Source: Trichobilharzia regenti
Lineage: Eukaryota; Platyhelminthes; Trematoda; Strigeidida; Schistosomatidae
Direction of reading: 5' to 3'
Length of the DNA stretch: 64,000 bases
NCBI GenBank assembly: GCA_944472135.2
Contig: OX235262.1
Coordinates: 86,278,903-86,342,902, forward strand
Part shown: positions 22,764 through 34,260 of the stretch, one piece after another
How the letters are laid out: the number at the start of each line of letters is the position of its first letter
How positions within the stretch are numbered: position 1 is the stretch's first letter
The notes under the pieces: generated by a model
Seen by the model: the letters and a program-made list of their open reading frames with translations, nothing else
Database searches by the model: none
What the model was told of the DNA's origin: nothing
Made by a program: the position numbers and the translations under genes

Positions 22764-22798
22764 CGAAATTCCAACCCAACCCCCAATTATATTTACCA
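22764..22798 (-). CDS. Host gene exon (VNIIGGWVGIS)
   Basis: 35 nt with acceptor TTTTATACTTCAG and donor CG|GTAAGAAT. Two bases complete a split codon, then VNIIGGWVGIS ends in phase 0, matching the next exon. The peptide extends the hydrophobic run begun by the exon at 23592-23657. Confidence 0.55.
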
Positions 22799-23591
22799 CT
22801 GAAGTATAAAATCACCAAGGTGGAATTACAAAAAGAGCAGGATTAAATTGATGTGCTTTGTAATGGAATGACTCTAGACTAAGTTTAGTCAGGGAATAAG
22901 TTAATAAGTGAATATGGTTTATTCCTTCTTCACAAGATTTATGGATGAATAAAATCTGTACAGTTGTAAAAAAAAGTAATCAAAATGAATAAATTTATTC
23001 AATTTCATTTTCTGTTTTTTGCAGATGGATAGGTACATAAAGTATTTGCACCTACCGATTTGCCTGATGTATCTATACAAGCCTACTGATAATATGAGTA
23101 AAAATACTTTACACACACCTGAACATATATGAACAGAAATACACTGTAGTTCATCATATAAGTAATAAAATCTCGGCTTTAGCGAATAACGAATCTATAT
23201 GCTTCATTTGTAAACTGAATTATCCCTGATGCCTTGTGTGTGTATATGTATTCCCCTTTGTTGGTGTGAGTGCTCACGTGTGTAGTTTAGAGATAGTGTT
23301 TATCTTTCTCTCTCATCATCTACGTTTATCTCTGCCATATATGAAAGTGGGTTTTTGTTCGAATTTGAAAATAAGCACATTACTGATTGCTTACTAATTC
23401 GATTAGAGATAATCAGTACTACACATAATTTATCTTTTCAGTTAATTTATTTATTTTGTTTTTATATTTAATCTCGATTAGCACAAACTCAAGCGTAATC
23501 TAAGATTTACAAAAGATACAGTTTTCTCCTGTAGTGGGAATGTAATAAACTTGAGAAGTAAATTACGCTAACGCCTTAAATATTCATTTAC

Positions 23592-23657
23592 GGGTAAGTA
23601 CCAATGTGAAGATTAAGCAATCACCAGGATATTGGGCAGAGGAGGCTGACAGTATAA
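23592..23657 (-). CDS. Most 5' supported host gene exon, hydrophobic
   Basis: 66 nt with acceptor ATGCTTTGTTACAG and donor CCC|GTAAAT; enters in phase 1 and leaves in phase 1. Reads ILSASSAQYPGDCLIFTLVL. With the next exon it would form a transmembrane-length hydrophobic segment. The preceding exon was not identified. Confidence 0.5.
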
Positions 23658-23784
23658 CTGTAACAAAGCATAAACCTGTCTCGTTCTTGTGTACAAGGTC
23701 CCACAAAAGCATTAAATCCTTCTCAGATGAAATCCTACTTATTTGTGACAGCCATGTATTGATGGGCTAATACACTGAAGTGTA

Positions 23785-23990
23785 TTCTTCTTTCTTTACG
23801 TTCCGAGTGGAACATGGGGCTTCAAGCCTTAAAATTTCAGTAGTAGTGCTGCTGAGGTAGGATTCCTCGCCTAACGTCAAATCTTCTACCTTTTCCCGGC
23901 TTAGGATCGGCTAGTAGACTAGACGACTTATAGGAGTGCGTTGGTCAAGAAGCATAACTGGACCATATGCATGGTTGGATAACATTCAAA
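23785..23990 (-). mobile_element. Family B tRNA-derived SINE, diverged
   Basis: CGTTCCGAGTGGAACATGGG and GCTTCAAGCC mark the tail end. The head near 23940-23985 (GTGCGTTGGTCAAGAAGC, CCATATGCATGGTTGG) is decayed. Confidence 0.65.
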
Positions 23991-24203
23991 TAATGAATAA
24001 CCGACATCGAATACTGATGTAATTGGAAATTACTCAGGGTGAAACGAAAATTCAGTTTACTAAAGGATTCGAACCGATGGCTTTTGAATAACTAGCTCAA
24101 TACCCTGCAAAATGAAATACGGAACCTGTCTTATAACATAATATTACAGCAAATATAAGTTTTTCATTTATATGAGTGATGATTAACTTCCCTTCTAACA
24201 TCA

Positions 24204-24222
24204 TATATATATATATATATAC
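24204..24222. repeat. AT microsatellite
   Basis: About nine AT units. Confidence 0.8.
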
Positions 24223-24431
24223 TTTATTCCTAGGTCACTGCATTCGCCGCTATAGTTACCAAACAACTACGCTTAGTAGTTCCAGTAAACTCAGAAATTT
24301 ATAGGAGATACCAATCTATAAAAACAGAATTGTCCTAGAATGGTTCAGTGAGCCTACTATTCTGTTCATGTTAGGAAGTATATTCTAGAATGTAATGAAT
24401 ATACCCATCCAGACATGAATATAAGAACAAC

Positions 24432-24701
24432 AAAGTTCAACGAAGAGTCTCCTTTCCGCGAATTCATTAACTTATTTTTTTATATTTTTGACCACAGCTT
24501 GACTCACCGCCCCCCAAGACTTGCAATTTGATTATTCATCACATATTTGAAACATTTTGATAACGTAAATAATAACTGTAACTAATTTTAATTTTTGTTT
24601 GACAATCCTAATGTACATAAACATATAAAATAATTATATATAAATGAGACTGTACAGCTAAGTTAATGAATTCGTGGAAAAGAGACTCTTCGTTGAACTT
24701 T
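24432..24701. repeat. Foldback of two PLE-type termini
   Basis: 24432-24474 and 24659-24701 are 43-bp inverted repeats with two mismatches (AAAGTTCAACGAAGAGTCTC...AATTCATTAACTTA). The 184-bp spacer holds a scrap of A-like tail (TTTTTGACCACAGCTTGA) and AT-rich DNA. The arm resembles the inverted termini of the PLE at 50551-52272, so I read this as joined PLE ends without coding sequence. Confidence 0.7.
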
Positions 24702-24995
24702 TTGTTCGTGTACTGAAAATAGTAAGTTTTCATGAGGGAACCTTAAAACCAGGACTATATAATTAAAAACTTGACAGCTTATTGATGAATTCAGTTTCAA
24801 GAAAACGAGGCGGTGTGCTGAAACTTATTTACCTAGTCAGGATATGTAATTTAACACTGCACATTGTACTTTTAATTCTTTTATCAAGTAAATCTCATCT
24901 ACCTTTTCATTCAACAAGTTTTAGCTTCTGTTTACGCTCAGGTTCAGTATACGTGTATAAAAGATGCAAACTGTATTCCGATATGTTTATAAATT

Positions 24996-25170
24996 GGTGG
25001 ATGGTGACTAGCAGTGGAATCCAGGATGCGCATTTCGTCCTATTTGGGACTCGTCAGCTGGATGTACCTGCATTTCTCAGTGAGTGATGTTCCCACCGAG
25101 GCTCGAACCCAGTGCCCATAGTTTCAAACGCCAAAGCGTTATCCACTAGACCACTTGGGCCACGAGAGCC
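24996..25170 (-). mobile_element. Smα hammerhead SINE, well preserved
   Basis: Minus strand: tRNA-like head at 25170 (CCAAGTGGTCTAGTGGATAA A box, GGGTTCGAGCC B box), a short spacer, then the hammerhead (25063-25019) and the end CTGCTAGTCACCATCCACC. This is the canonical layout of the schistosome Smα family, transcribed by RNA polymerase III. Confidence 0.88.
25019..25063 (-). ncRNA. Hammerhead ribozyme, core intact
   Basis: Minus strand: stem I strands ATCCAG and CTGGAT; CTGACGAG core (variable position 7 is C); stem II GTCC/GGAC with a short AAAT-type loop; GAAA; helix III is the self-complementary ATGCGCAT; cleavage triplet ATC. The predicted cut falls between plus positions 25025 and 25024. 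All invariant core bases are present. The tiny helix III suggests it works better as a dimer, as known for this class. Confidence 0.85.
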
Positions 25171-25463
25171 ACCTCTTGTGCAACGGGTCATATTGATTTA
25201 ATTTAATTGAATTGAATCTTATAAATGCATGTAAAGTTCATGTGTTATCTGTTACATATCTAAGTATCCTCGAAAACAAATGACTTTGGTGACCTAAATC
25301 CATCTGCTTATATGATTTAACATTTAATAAATTTCACGAATACCTTGGTTATTAAATATAGCAATAACTTAGATCAAATACAATTTATACAAGCCCTAAT
25401 CATTCACAGTATTCACTCCTCCTTATGTAGCCGAAGTAATTTTTACTCATAACAAAATGACTT

Positions 25464-25930
25464 TGTCACTATTCAGCCAGTGGGATCCAATTCAATCGCC
25501 CATGAACTCTAACTTCAACGAATTCGTGATTCAGCGTCACCACCAAACAATGTCATCGGTGAGACACCCATCCTAACGGGTGAGTGTGTGGACCTCACTG
25601 GTCATGACTTCTCACTAGAACTCCAGGAAACTCCGTCCTGTTGCAAGTGACTAGTGAGTATCAGATTAATTTTCAATAGTTGGTTTGTAATGATCAGACT
25701 TGTTTTGACGCGGTGATCATGGATTGATATCAGTTAGAGAACCACTGAAAACCAACCACAGGGAGTACTGGAAAGCTGTTTCATCCTAGTTTGGGGATCA
25801 TCGGTAGTACGCACCCCCTAGGGTTCGAACCCAGAACTTTCCCGTTACTAGGTAAGCTTGTATACCATTCAGCCACCAGCACACGATTTAATGGCCAATC
25901 CATGAATTCTAACTTCTACCAATTATCACT
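25464..25930 (-). mobile_element. Family C tandem dimer, minus orientation
   Basis: ATTCAGCCA occurs at 25471 and 25867, a period of 396. The first unit lacks its arm; the second is nearly complete with GTACTGGAAAGCTGTTTCATC, GGTTCGAACCCAGAAC and the CCATGAATTCTAACTTCTACC centre start. The hammerhead-like core on the minus strand reads CCGATGA with GGATGAAAC. Confidence 0.75.
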
Positions 25931-26044
25931 ATTGCTTTGATTTCTCATCAATAACAGTGCTGTTCATTTTATTGTTCCAATTCTACCCATTTAATCATTT
26001 TCATTAAACCAATGTGTTAATTTTTTAATTAATGATGCCTATCA

Positions 26045-26185
26045 ATGAAACCCCAGGCGGGCGTGTCGTTCATCTTCGGGATCGTCAACTGAATCTGTCT
26101 TCATTTATAGTGAGTGGTCGTATTCCAAATGAGACCTCAATCTACCATCCACTGTTTCAAACTCCAGGCGTTATCAAGTCTAACA
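26045..26185 (-). mobile_element. Smα SINE relic
   Basis: CCCAGGCGGGCGTGTCGTTC, then GGGATCGTCAACTGAATC, then CATTTATAGTGAGTGGTCGT and a decayed head (AAATGAGACCTCAATC). The core bases are altered. Confidence 0.6.
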
Positions 26186-26712
26186 TTTTGACCCAGTAAA
26201 AACAATCAACAAGAAATTCAAAACAATGATAATAATATCATTTCATATAAATTATTTGGTAAATTCATGTGTAATCAGATTATCTGAAATACAGTCTTAA
26301 TATCCTTATTTTGTATTATTTTAGTTAATCTTTACGTTTTTAACACACTCCTTAGATCTTAGTGTCATTCTGTTTATCTACGATAAGCCAAGATATTCTA
26401 TCCTTTGACTATCAAATCCTCTTATCATTCATGGTAGGATATATGACAAGCATTTCGTCTTCTTATTCGAGAATTAAGTGTTATTAAAGAAGGCTTTCAT
26501 TTCTCTTTTTGAGGTAATTGTTTACTCCTTTGTATAGTTAATAAAAAGAATGCCGTTCACTTCCAACTGATTGGTTATTCTATGAATATTGCTATGCTTA
26601 TTATCATTATTATTTGTTTCCTTCCTAATCGAATTCTTATCATATTAACATAAGGGAAAATTCATAATTAAATAAAAACAATGTTTGCTAGAATAATCCG
26701 AATAATACTCAC

Positions 26713-26743
26713 TGATTATTGATCAACGGAGGTGAATTAAGAT
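26713..26743 (-). CDS. Weak candidate exon (LNSPPLINN)
   Basis: 31 nt with acceptor GGTCGATGTTTAG and donor GTGAGTATTA. One frame is open. Its exit phase 2 does not fit the exon at 23592-23657 directly, so an intervening exon would be needed. Could be chance. Confidence 0.18.
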
Positions 26744-26767
26744 CTAAACATCGACCAGTCATCTATA

Positions 26768-26781
26768 TTCGTATATGTATG

Positions 26782-26820
<39 letters not shown>
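26768..26820. repeat. TA microsatellite
   Basis: About 20 TA units preceded by GTATGTATGTA. Confidence 0.9.
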
Positions 26821-26919
26821 TTGCTAACCTATCCTGTTTGTTGGATCACTCCAAAATAGTAACTAGTATCCCCCTATGATGCAACTCACAATCAATAGGC
26901 AAAACTTACTAGCTAAAAT

Positions 26920-27345
26920 ATACAGAAAAGAAAGGACTAAACGCATCACACTAGGTACTAATGTCCAATCAAAGTATTTATTACAATTCTGCAGGAGGTC
27001 AGTCGCGAGCTCAAATAGCTCAGTGGTGACGTCTCTGACCGCAGTACTCACTGGGTGACGCGAGTTCGAATCTCAGAAAGGATATGAGTTCCTTCAAGGT
27101 TGCAGATACGCTTTTCTGACTGGTGACTGTCAACTAGCGCGGAATTTAGGTAGAGCAGGACTTCCTGTGGCCGATTGCCCCCAACTATCTAATATTATCA
27201 AATCAATGTGCACCATGATGGCGAGCTACCTAGAATGGTGGTCACATTGCCAAACTTGACTGATAGAATTCAATCTGCACCAAAGAGAGGACTAGACACA
27301 TCGCACTGGTTACTGGTGTCCAATCAGAGATACATTATTTGTACA
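26920..27345 (+). mobile_element. Family D tRNA-headed repeat with flanking direct repeat
   Basis: tRNA-like head at 27008-27080 (TAGCTCAGTGGTGACGTCTC A box, GCGAGTTCGAATCTC B box) followed by a long body. AGGACTA(A/G)AC.CATC.CACT and (G/A)TGTCCAATCA(G/A)AG appear both before the head (26932-26975) and at the end (27290-27330), so copies are joined head to tail. Confidence 0.65.
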
Positions 27346-29179
27346 AAGTGATGTGTAGATCATGTCTTAATTTTCAGCAAAAATAAACTGGGTCAAATAC
27401 CCTTGGAGATCTTGAATTTATCCATGCTTGTACTGTAGGAGAGGAGATGTATGAAATCAAGTAGTCCTTTCCGCAAATAATTCAAGATCTTCAATACAGT
27501 TGTCTGTAGGATTTCATAAGTGATGATGTACACCTGATGTATTAGTTTCAGGCGTTTTTTTAAGAAATAACCACGCTTATCCAATTCTAACAATTAAATT
27601 TGTGGCATAAATATAGAGCTAAGTAACAGGACACTACGTCATATCTAATTTTGGTATTCATTGTTAGAAATCACTGTAAATAAAACCTGGTTTCATTTAG
27701 GCTTCACTTCACAATCAGCATTCAGGAATATTTGAAACCTTAGTGAAAAATATTCTGCCACATGGCCCTGAAGAAATAGAATCTACTACTAATCAATTTA
27801 TTTTATGACGAACTCTTTGCAGAACCGGATAATATAGACAACTTTTGATTGAATGCCGACCCAAGTACATCACGTACCCATTGTTCTAAGATGATATAAG
27901 CATTTTAATTGCGTGGTTTTCGACTTTAATACTGAGTGATGCATACTGCTATCTTGTAGAAGATATTACCTTCGTTTAGGTTTAGATATAGTCTCACGAT
28001 GAGTTCACAAGGCTAGGAAGCTAGCATAGATACAGCCCACTTTCAGTTATTCATCCAACTTGTAAATTCAGTAATCTGTCTTACAATTAAACGAATATCA
28101 GTTGAAAGCTAATCTTCTTCGTGGATATTTTCAGTAATCTCATAGTTTTCATTTTTCCTTGTATAATCATTAGCCAAAGGTGACTTAAGACGAAATACTA
28201 AATGAGTGTATTGAATGCATCAGTAAAAGCATAATATAACTAGCCATATGTTAAGGAATCTATAGGAGAGCCTAACTTTATATAATTCGAATGTACGAAA
28301 GGAGTTTTCTTTTAAATATCCTTAAGTTTAGGGGTAACTAAAAACTGTCATTTTATGGCCAAGGAAAAAACGTCTTATTTATGCTCGCCAGCTGTGTTAC
28401 GAGGGTCTGCGTTTATAGCAGTTACTTCATCAGACGAAGTTCAAACTGATAAGCACAATAAAGGACAAAAAGATCTCTTTTGCTGAAGAATTCCCCTTCT
28501 GTGATGAACTCAGTCACACAACATACCTTAATAACTGCCTATTTCAATTTTTTTTAAATGTTTTCACTATCAATGTGATAATATTTCAGAGCATGTTGGT
28601 ACGTTATCTGCTATATGTTCAAGAAATTCTTCTGGATGCAGTGATAATTTTAAAGTGGGAGAATCAAATGTATCAGAATATTCAGTATGATCAATAAATT
28701 TCTAAATTTCCTGTGTCTATTGTGATTCAAGTGCTATCACACTCTGTCATTCAACTTTCATACTTTGTTGAAGGAACTGAGTTGGCACTGATGATCCTCA
28801 TTACGCAACTAGAATTTGGAATCTTTGGTTGTTATGACAGAAGTGAATATCACCTATGGTAATATCTTTGTCAAATCCACAATCCACATTTTTCCTTGAA
28901 ATTATCAGCCGCCCATTAACTACTACTGCATTAAGAAATACTCTGAAATAAAAAGTGATGAGTGTTCAGACTAAGACCTAATGCAGTGTGTTAGAAATGA
29001 TACAGATGACAAGTCTTAGATACGATGAGAAAAGTATCTAGGTTTCACTGCTTGCCACCTCCAAGAAATAGTGACCCAGTTGCTTTCTTATCGAAACAAT
29101 ATCACAAAATACATTATGCCTTTTCTTTTCTTACATATCATCAATACTTACCCACTTAATCTGCTAACTACACTTCCAT
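27346..29179. other. No recognised feature
   Basis: The 66-residue minus ORF at 27393-27593 has no motif I can name. The rest is AT-rich. Confidence 0.35.
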
Positions 29180-29362
29180 GCGTCGGTGGCACAGTGGCTA
29201 GGACTCTCGCCTACCATGCACATGGTCCAAGGTTCAATCCCCTGCCGACGCACACCTGATATCTATGGTCGGCCTGAAAAATTTGGGCTACCGATATCCA
29301 TGCTGAAAATTCTATACCTGTACCGAAAATACAGTGTGGAATCAAGCTGTAATAAAAAAAAA
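29180..29362 (+). mobile_element. Family A tRNA-derived SINE, full length
   Basis: GCGTCGGTGGCACAGTGGCT head, AAGGTTCAATCCCC B box, full body and tail CAAGCTGTAAT plus A run. Confidence 0.87.
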
Positions 29363-29574
29363 TACCGAAGAATGAAGATTGAAATGAAACCTTATTCTTG
29401 GTTGAAGTGAAAATAGGAGAACTCATCATTATACTTAATTATGAGCCTAGTGTGTTAAATAATCCATGTCATCCGTTTTAAATGATTAACATCGATAAGA
29501 AATGAGAAATGAAGATAAACTCTGACTAAATGATTTTTTAAAGGAAATTTGAAAATATTTATATATTGTTTTTT

Positions 29575-30055
29575 GTAAGGATTATTGTTTGATTGGTTGG
29601 AGGATTTCATCATGAGCTGACAACAGTCAGAGAACCATTGGAAAACCCACCAAAGAGTACTGGACAGCTGTGTCGTCCTAGTTTGGGACTGTTCATCGGT
29701 ACGCACCCACCGCCACGGTTCGAACCAAGAACCTTTTGGTTACAAGACCAGCGAGCTCGCAGACCGTTGGGTCACTGTGACCCGATCCAAAAGCTAGCCC
29801 ATGAATTCTAACTTCTGCCTATTCATGACATAGTCCGACCGCTGGCCAATAGCTTCTTTGATGAGTTACTACCTCACCTTCAACCTCCTGTACCCTATTG
29901 GTCACGGCTTCCAACTAGAACCCCCGAATAATTACTTGAATAGGGCCAGTCGCTAGTGAGCATCAGTTCACTTTTCAAGTATTGGTTTTTGTAGAGATTA
30001 TTATTTGATTGTTTGGGGGACTTCATCATGGGCTGACATCTGATGGAGTTTAAAA
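29575..30055 (-). mobile_element. Family C unit with start of a second copy
   Basis: Complete unit with arm, hammerhead-like segment, tRNA-like segment and centre. The junction motif (ATTATT.TTTGATTG.TT) occurs at 29581 and again at 29997, a period of 416, and the second arm then breaks off. The hammerhead core on the minus strand has GACGACAC in place of GACGAAAC. A 72-residue ORF across it is fortuitous. Confidence 0.8.
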
Positions 30056-30059
30056 CTTT

Positions 30060-30925
30060 TCATAATTTCTAGACTGATATCTGCTTTAAAATAACTGTAA
30101 CCATAAGGAATTGAACTCCATTTTCCAATGCGATCCAACGCGCAGTGTTCGAGTAAAGTAAGAGCTTAATTAAGAAGAAAAACTCAGTAATCAGTACACT
30201 ACACTACGCTAAGCTAAAACCAAATTCTGATGTAATCGTTTTCTCATTTCTTTACGGAATACTGCACAATTTCAAAGAGAAGGATTGTAAAATTCTGTTT
30301 AACAAGGTTCCTTACTGATAAACGATGGATGTTAATTTGAGCATTGGTGAGCTTTTGTAAAAATCGGATATTTCTGAAGAATGTTTCTTTTTTTGGTTCT
30401 TTCTCATGCTTCGGTTAAATTTTTCTTTATTCTTCTAAAAATATCTTACTTTTACAACTTTCCGTCGTTCCTTCAGTCGACCTTTGATCATCAACGTGGA
30501 AATGAAGTGTCGTGTCAAAAAATACCATACCGCTTATCTTGTACTTTCGCCTACTACACGATTTAACCTAAATCTATGTTACGTGTAAGGTATGCAATAA
30601 AATTAGAATTCATAATTCCCAAGTTCTTTGGTTCTAACTGTATACAACTATTCTGCCTAATCACTTTGGGTGCTTTAGAAATAACAGAAACTCATTACAT
30701 TATGCATTCAAAACACTGTAGGCTAAGTCTGAAAAAAAATACCTACAGAAAAATCTAATTTAGAAAAACTAAAATAAATGAAATTGAACTCAGCATCTGT
30801 AGAAGATATTCAATGAAATGGATAAATAATTCAGAAAATAATAGAAAGTGGATTAGCAAAATGTATCTAAGTTGTATATAACAAATTTTAACTATTTTGC
30901 ACTTGCATACAATTCCTGTGGGTTT
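30060..30925. other. No recognised feature
   Basis: AT-rich sequence with short ORFs, none with motifs. Confidence 0.35.
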
Positions 30926-31117
30926 TTTTATTTTTATTTTTGATTTACAGCTTGATTCCACACTGTATTTTCGGTACAAGTATGGAATTTTCAGCATGGA
31001 TATCGGTGGCCCAAATTCGCAGGCCGACCATGGACATCAGGTGTGCGTCGGTGCGGGCTCGAACCCCGGACCATGTGCATGGTCGGCGAGAGTCCTAACC
31101 ACTGTGCCACCGACGAA
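30926..31117 (-). mobile_element. Family A tRNA-derived SINE, full length
   Basis: Minus-strand head near 31117 with GGCACAGTGGTTAGGACTC, B box GGGGTTCGAGCCC, full body, and tail at the T-rich start. Confidence 0.87.
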
Positions 31118-32014
31118 CAATTCATCAATCCACTTGGCCTAGACATTCATAAAATGTGTTATGACTTTTTTTTAGTAATTTCGGTCTATGATCGATACCA
31201 AACATAAAATAATACCAAGGAGTTTAAAGAAGCATGTCGTAAGTGTTTATTTCTCTACGACAATGTATGACTCAGACTTTACGAAATTTGGATTGATCCA
31301 CGATTTTCAGATGTCGTAGTGAGTACATTAATAAGAAGTCAGAGAGTCGAAAATATGACTGAGACCCCCCCCCAAATAGAAGATAAATTCAATGATGGAT
31401 TTGAGAGTCTTTCAACTAACTCCGTTTGAAGTCACTATTGCACACCTATGAGCGATTTCCAGATGAAAACTAAACACCTATCATGTGGCTTTTTGATCTT
31501 ATTGATTATTTAACTGATTTTTACTCACAAAAATCATTTTAAAGTTCTAAATCACTCCGACTAACAAGACTTTTAAAAAAGTAAAATAAAATGAAACAAA
31601 CTCACAAAGTTTTTGAAGCATAACAGATAACAAATAATGACTAAAATGAGAAAAATTTTGAATAGTAAATGAAAGCGAATTTAGGGCAAGCTGAGCAGTA
31701 AATCCGAAAAAAAAACTTTACAAAAATCTAAAAGCGGCGCCATATTTGATATAGAAATAATTCGAGTAATGTAACAACGAACATTATTTGAAACTGTAAA
31801 ATTGAAAAAATCAAATCGATTACATTATCTGTGAATGTATCAAACTACTGTTCTCCTTCTGTCTTAATGTTGCACTTTTTTTCAATTTTAATACACTTGC
31901 TTTTCCTTGAAATGCAGTCAGTCTGTCTGTTTTAAATGTCTCCCGACTGATACTGCTTACTTCATGTATAATTTTACCTGCATTTTCACAAAAGACAAGT
32001 GAATATTTTATTTT
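31118..32014. other. No recognised feature
   Basis: Unique-looking sequence including a short C run at 31366-31373. No gene supported. Confidence 0.35.
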
Positions 32015-32135
32015 TGATGTCGAGCAGTGAAATCGAGGATGTGCCTTCCCTCTTAAGTTGGGACTTGTCATCTGGAAGTACCTGCATTCCAGTGAATGAT
32101 GGTTTTACCAGTGAGACTAAATATGAGTCCTTGAT
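32015..32135 (-). mobile_element. Smα SINE relic
   Basis: CGAGCAGTGAAATCGAGGAT, then TTGGGACTTGTCATCTGGAA, then GTACCTGCATTCCAGTGAATG. Recognisable order but the core is mutated on both sides. It produces part of a fortuitous 107-residue plus ORF. Confidence 0.65.
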
Positions 32136-33399
32136 TTTATTTCTAGTTGCCAGCGACCAAGTAGTATCAGTTGGACTTCAAGGCATCGTCGAAGCCTTCG
32201 AATCGAAAGCTAAAAATAACCAAGCAAACGAAGATAAGTTCAGAGGAATTTCAGTAAACTTAAGCAATATATTTTCAAAAGCTCATGGCATCACTCGGTC
32301 ATTTGATGGATATAAAAATTAGTTTGTTGCACATTATTTCGTGTTGTGTTTCAAAGACAACTCACTGAAGACAAGACAGTCATCAAACTAGTAACTTGTC
32401 TTTGTATGCTTACTTTATACTTCAGAATAACAACGTTTGTTTGAAAAATATAATTCCCAGACTTCTAACATCTCTCACCTATTAATGGCGTTCTTTCAAA
32501 ACAATGAATGAAAAGAATTAAATATCTTAATAGGAGTTCAAAGTATCAAGTAGATTTAAAATAATAAACACTCCATCTTCACTAAACAGTAAAATGCGTC
32601 CATATTAAAATTATTTTCAGTCCTACCACTTACAAAAATGGATTAATACAAAGAATTAATGGATGAAATTATATAATTTAAAAGTTTAAATTGTTTTGTT
32701 GAAAGTTTACTGAGTGAAAGTCAACTTTGTTCTCTACATTTCTGAAGTACCTTAAGTATCTAAGCTCTTGTTTATATCCGTATTTTTGCCACGAAGTTTA
32801 GTTTCACTATATTTCTTTCATAAAATAATTGTGCTTCTTCATTGATATGTTTGGTTATATGACACTATCCTCATGAAAATTAACTATTAGAAGTTACAGT
32901 CTACCTTCAGCTTTTATACCTGTAAAACACTCGATTTCTATGGGCTATCTACTGTTTGGATGACATTAATCGAACATAAGTTACTTTCAGTGTGATAACT
33001 AGTCGACATCTTCAGTATTTAAAAGACATAGTATTCCTATTCTTTCAGAAACTAAGTATGCTCCGTAGTTTAGCAAAGTACTAGCAGAATAAACCACATT
33101 TAACTTTAACATTTATGGATAATGTGTAGAGAACTTCTTGACTTTACTTACAAAATGTGTGTTAAGAAATTATGCTTCTCAGCAAACAGAGATATAACCA
33201 TCAAAATCAGTGACCTTTAGTATTTAGACAAAAACGTCAAGGGAGACAATACATAAATATACTTTTACAGCTCGGGAAATGAATTGTCTACAAAGCATTT
33301 CCTCTTTTATTGTCTACCAAGTAAAAGCTTAATAGGATTTTATCACAGATTGCTATCCTATTGCTATAATCAGTATACAAATTCGGAAATTTTCACTAT
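32136..33399. other. No recognised feature
   Basis: AT-rich; weak splice-like signals near 33140 were not convincing. Confidence 0.3.
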
Positions 33400-33586
33400 G
33401 CGACGTTGGCACAATGGTTAGGACTCTCGCTGACCATGAGCATGGTCCAAGGTTCGATCCCCTGTCGACTCACACCTGATATCAATGGTCGGTCTGCAAA
33501 ATTTGGGCTACCGATATCACATGCTGAAAATTCCATAGTTGTACCAAAAATACGGTGTGGAATCAAGCCATAATCAAAGAAAAATC
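33400..33586 (+). mobile_element. Family A tRNA-derived SINE
   Basis: Slightly diverged head GCGACGTTGGCACAATGGTT, B box AAGGTTCGATCCCC, complete body and A-rich tail. Confidence 0.85.
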
Positions 33587-34147
33587 AATAACTGTTAGAA
33601 GTTCACTGATTTTCTCTTAAAAATATCATCCGAAATCTGTTATTAAAATTGTTGCATAGTACAAATCCATCTCACTAAAAAGTATTTCTAGAGAGATGAT
33701 TTTACTAGTGTCTTCTGATAGCTTTCATAGCTTGTGGTTGAAGATATTCGATAAGAAGCCTTGGATTTAGAAGTCAGTTAGTCGACGCCTATCAGCAGGA
33801 TGTATAAGGAATCTCCAAGGAAGTGATGTTTCCTTAAAGATTCTAATTTGCGTTCTGAAGCGATAAAGATAAAGACGTTGAAACAGCGCTATTCGAAGTT
33901 TTCTGACTGCCATTCCCAGTATAAGTTATTTGGCTGATGCATAATTAATGTGATGTTACACAAGTGAAACTAAGCAAGATAGGGCTCAAGCGAAATACTT
34001 GACATTTTCAATTAACCTGAGTAATTCCACTTTACTCGAGGTATGCAATGTAAACACAGGCAGTAAATATCAGTTATTTCCTCTACTACAATTGGTGCCT
34101 GACAAAATGAATTAAATAAAACATACAATCTATTTAAATGATGACAG
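33587..34147. other. No recognised feature
   Basis: No coding or repeat signal assigned. Confidence 0.35.
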
Positions 34148-34260
34148 CTAATAGTGAAATCGACAAAGTGCGATTCGTCCGGTTCAAAATCCGTCATCTG
34201 AAATGCCTGTATCCGAGTGAGCAGTCGTTATCCCACTGAAACTCAAGACCAGCTTCCATC
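34148..34260 (-). mobile_element. Smα SINE relic
   Basis: GTGAAATCGACAAAGTGCGA, then TTCGTCCGGTTC, then CGTCATCTGAAATGCCTGTA and GAGTGAGCAGTCGTTATCC. Diverged core. Confidence 0.55.

Larger units (their letters stand above)
7936..23657 (-). other. Candidate multi-exon host protein gene (3' part), unknown product
   Basis: Eleven short minus-strand segments between 23657 and 7936 each have an AG acceptor, an open reading frame and a GT donor (the last ends in a stop), and every junction keeps the reading phase. Joined they would give about 267 codons. The first exons encode a hydrophobic stretch (CLIFTLVLTLVNIIGGWVGI) followed by a mixed soluble region. I do not recognise the family. Introns of 23, 48, 135, 478, 793, 1034, 1175, 1325, 4150 and 5755 nt contain SINEs and a non-LTR element. 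The 5' end was not found. Exons from 21729 to 11433 are the most convincing and the last two the weakest. Gene finding by eye can be wrong; transcript data would settle it. Confidence 0.5.

Noticed and set aside
24782..25087. 101-residue plus ORF
   Set aside because: Half of it runs antisense through the Smα SINE; no motif and no splice support.
31999..32322. 107-residue plus ORF
   Set aside because: Overlaps an Smα relic and continues into sequence without recognisable motifs.
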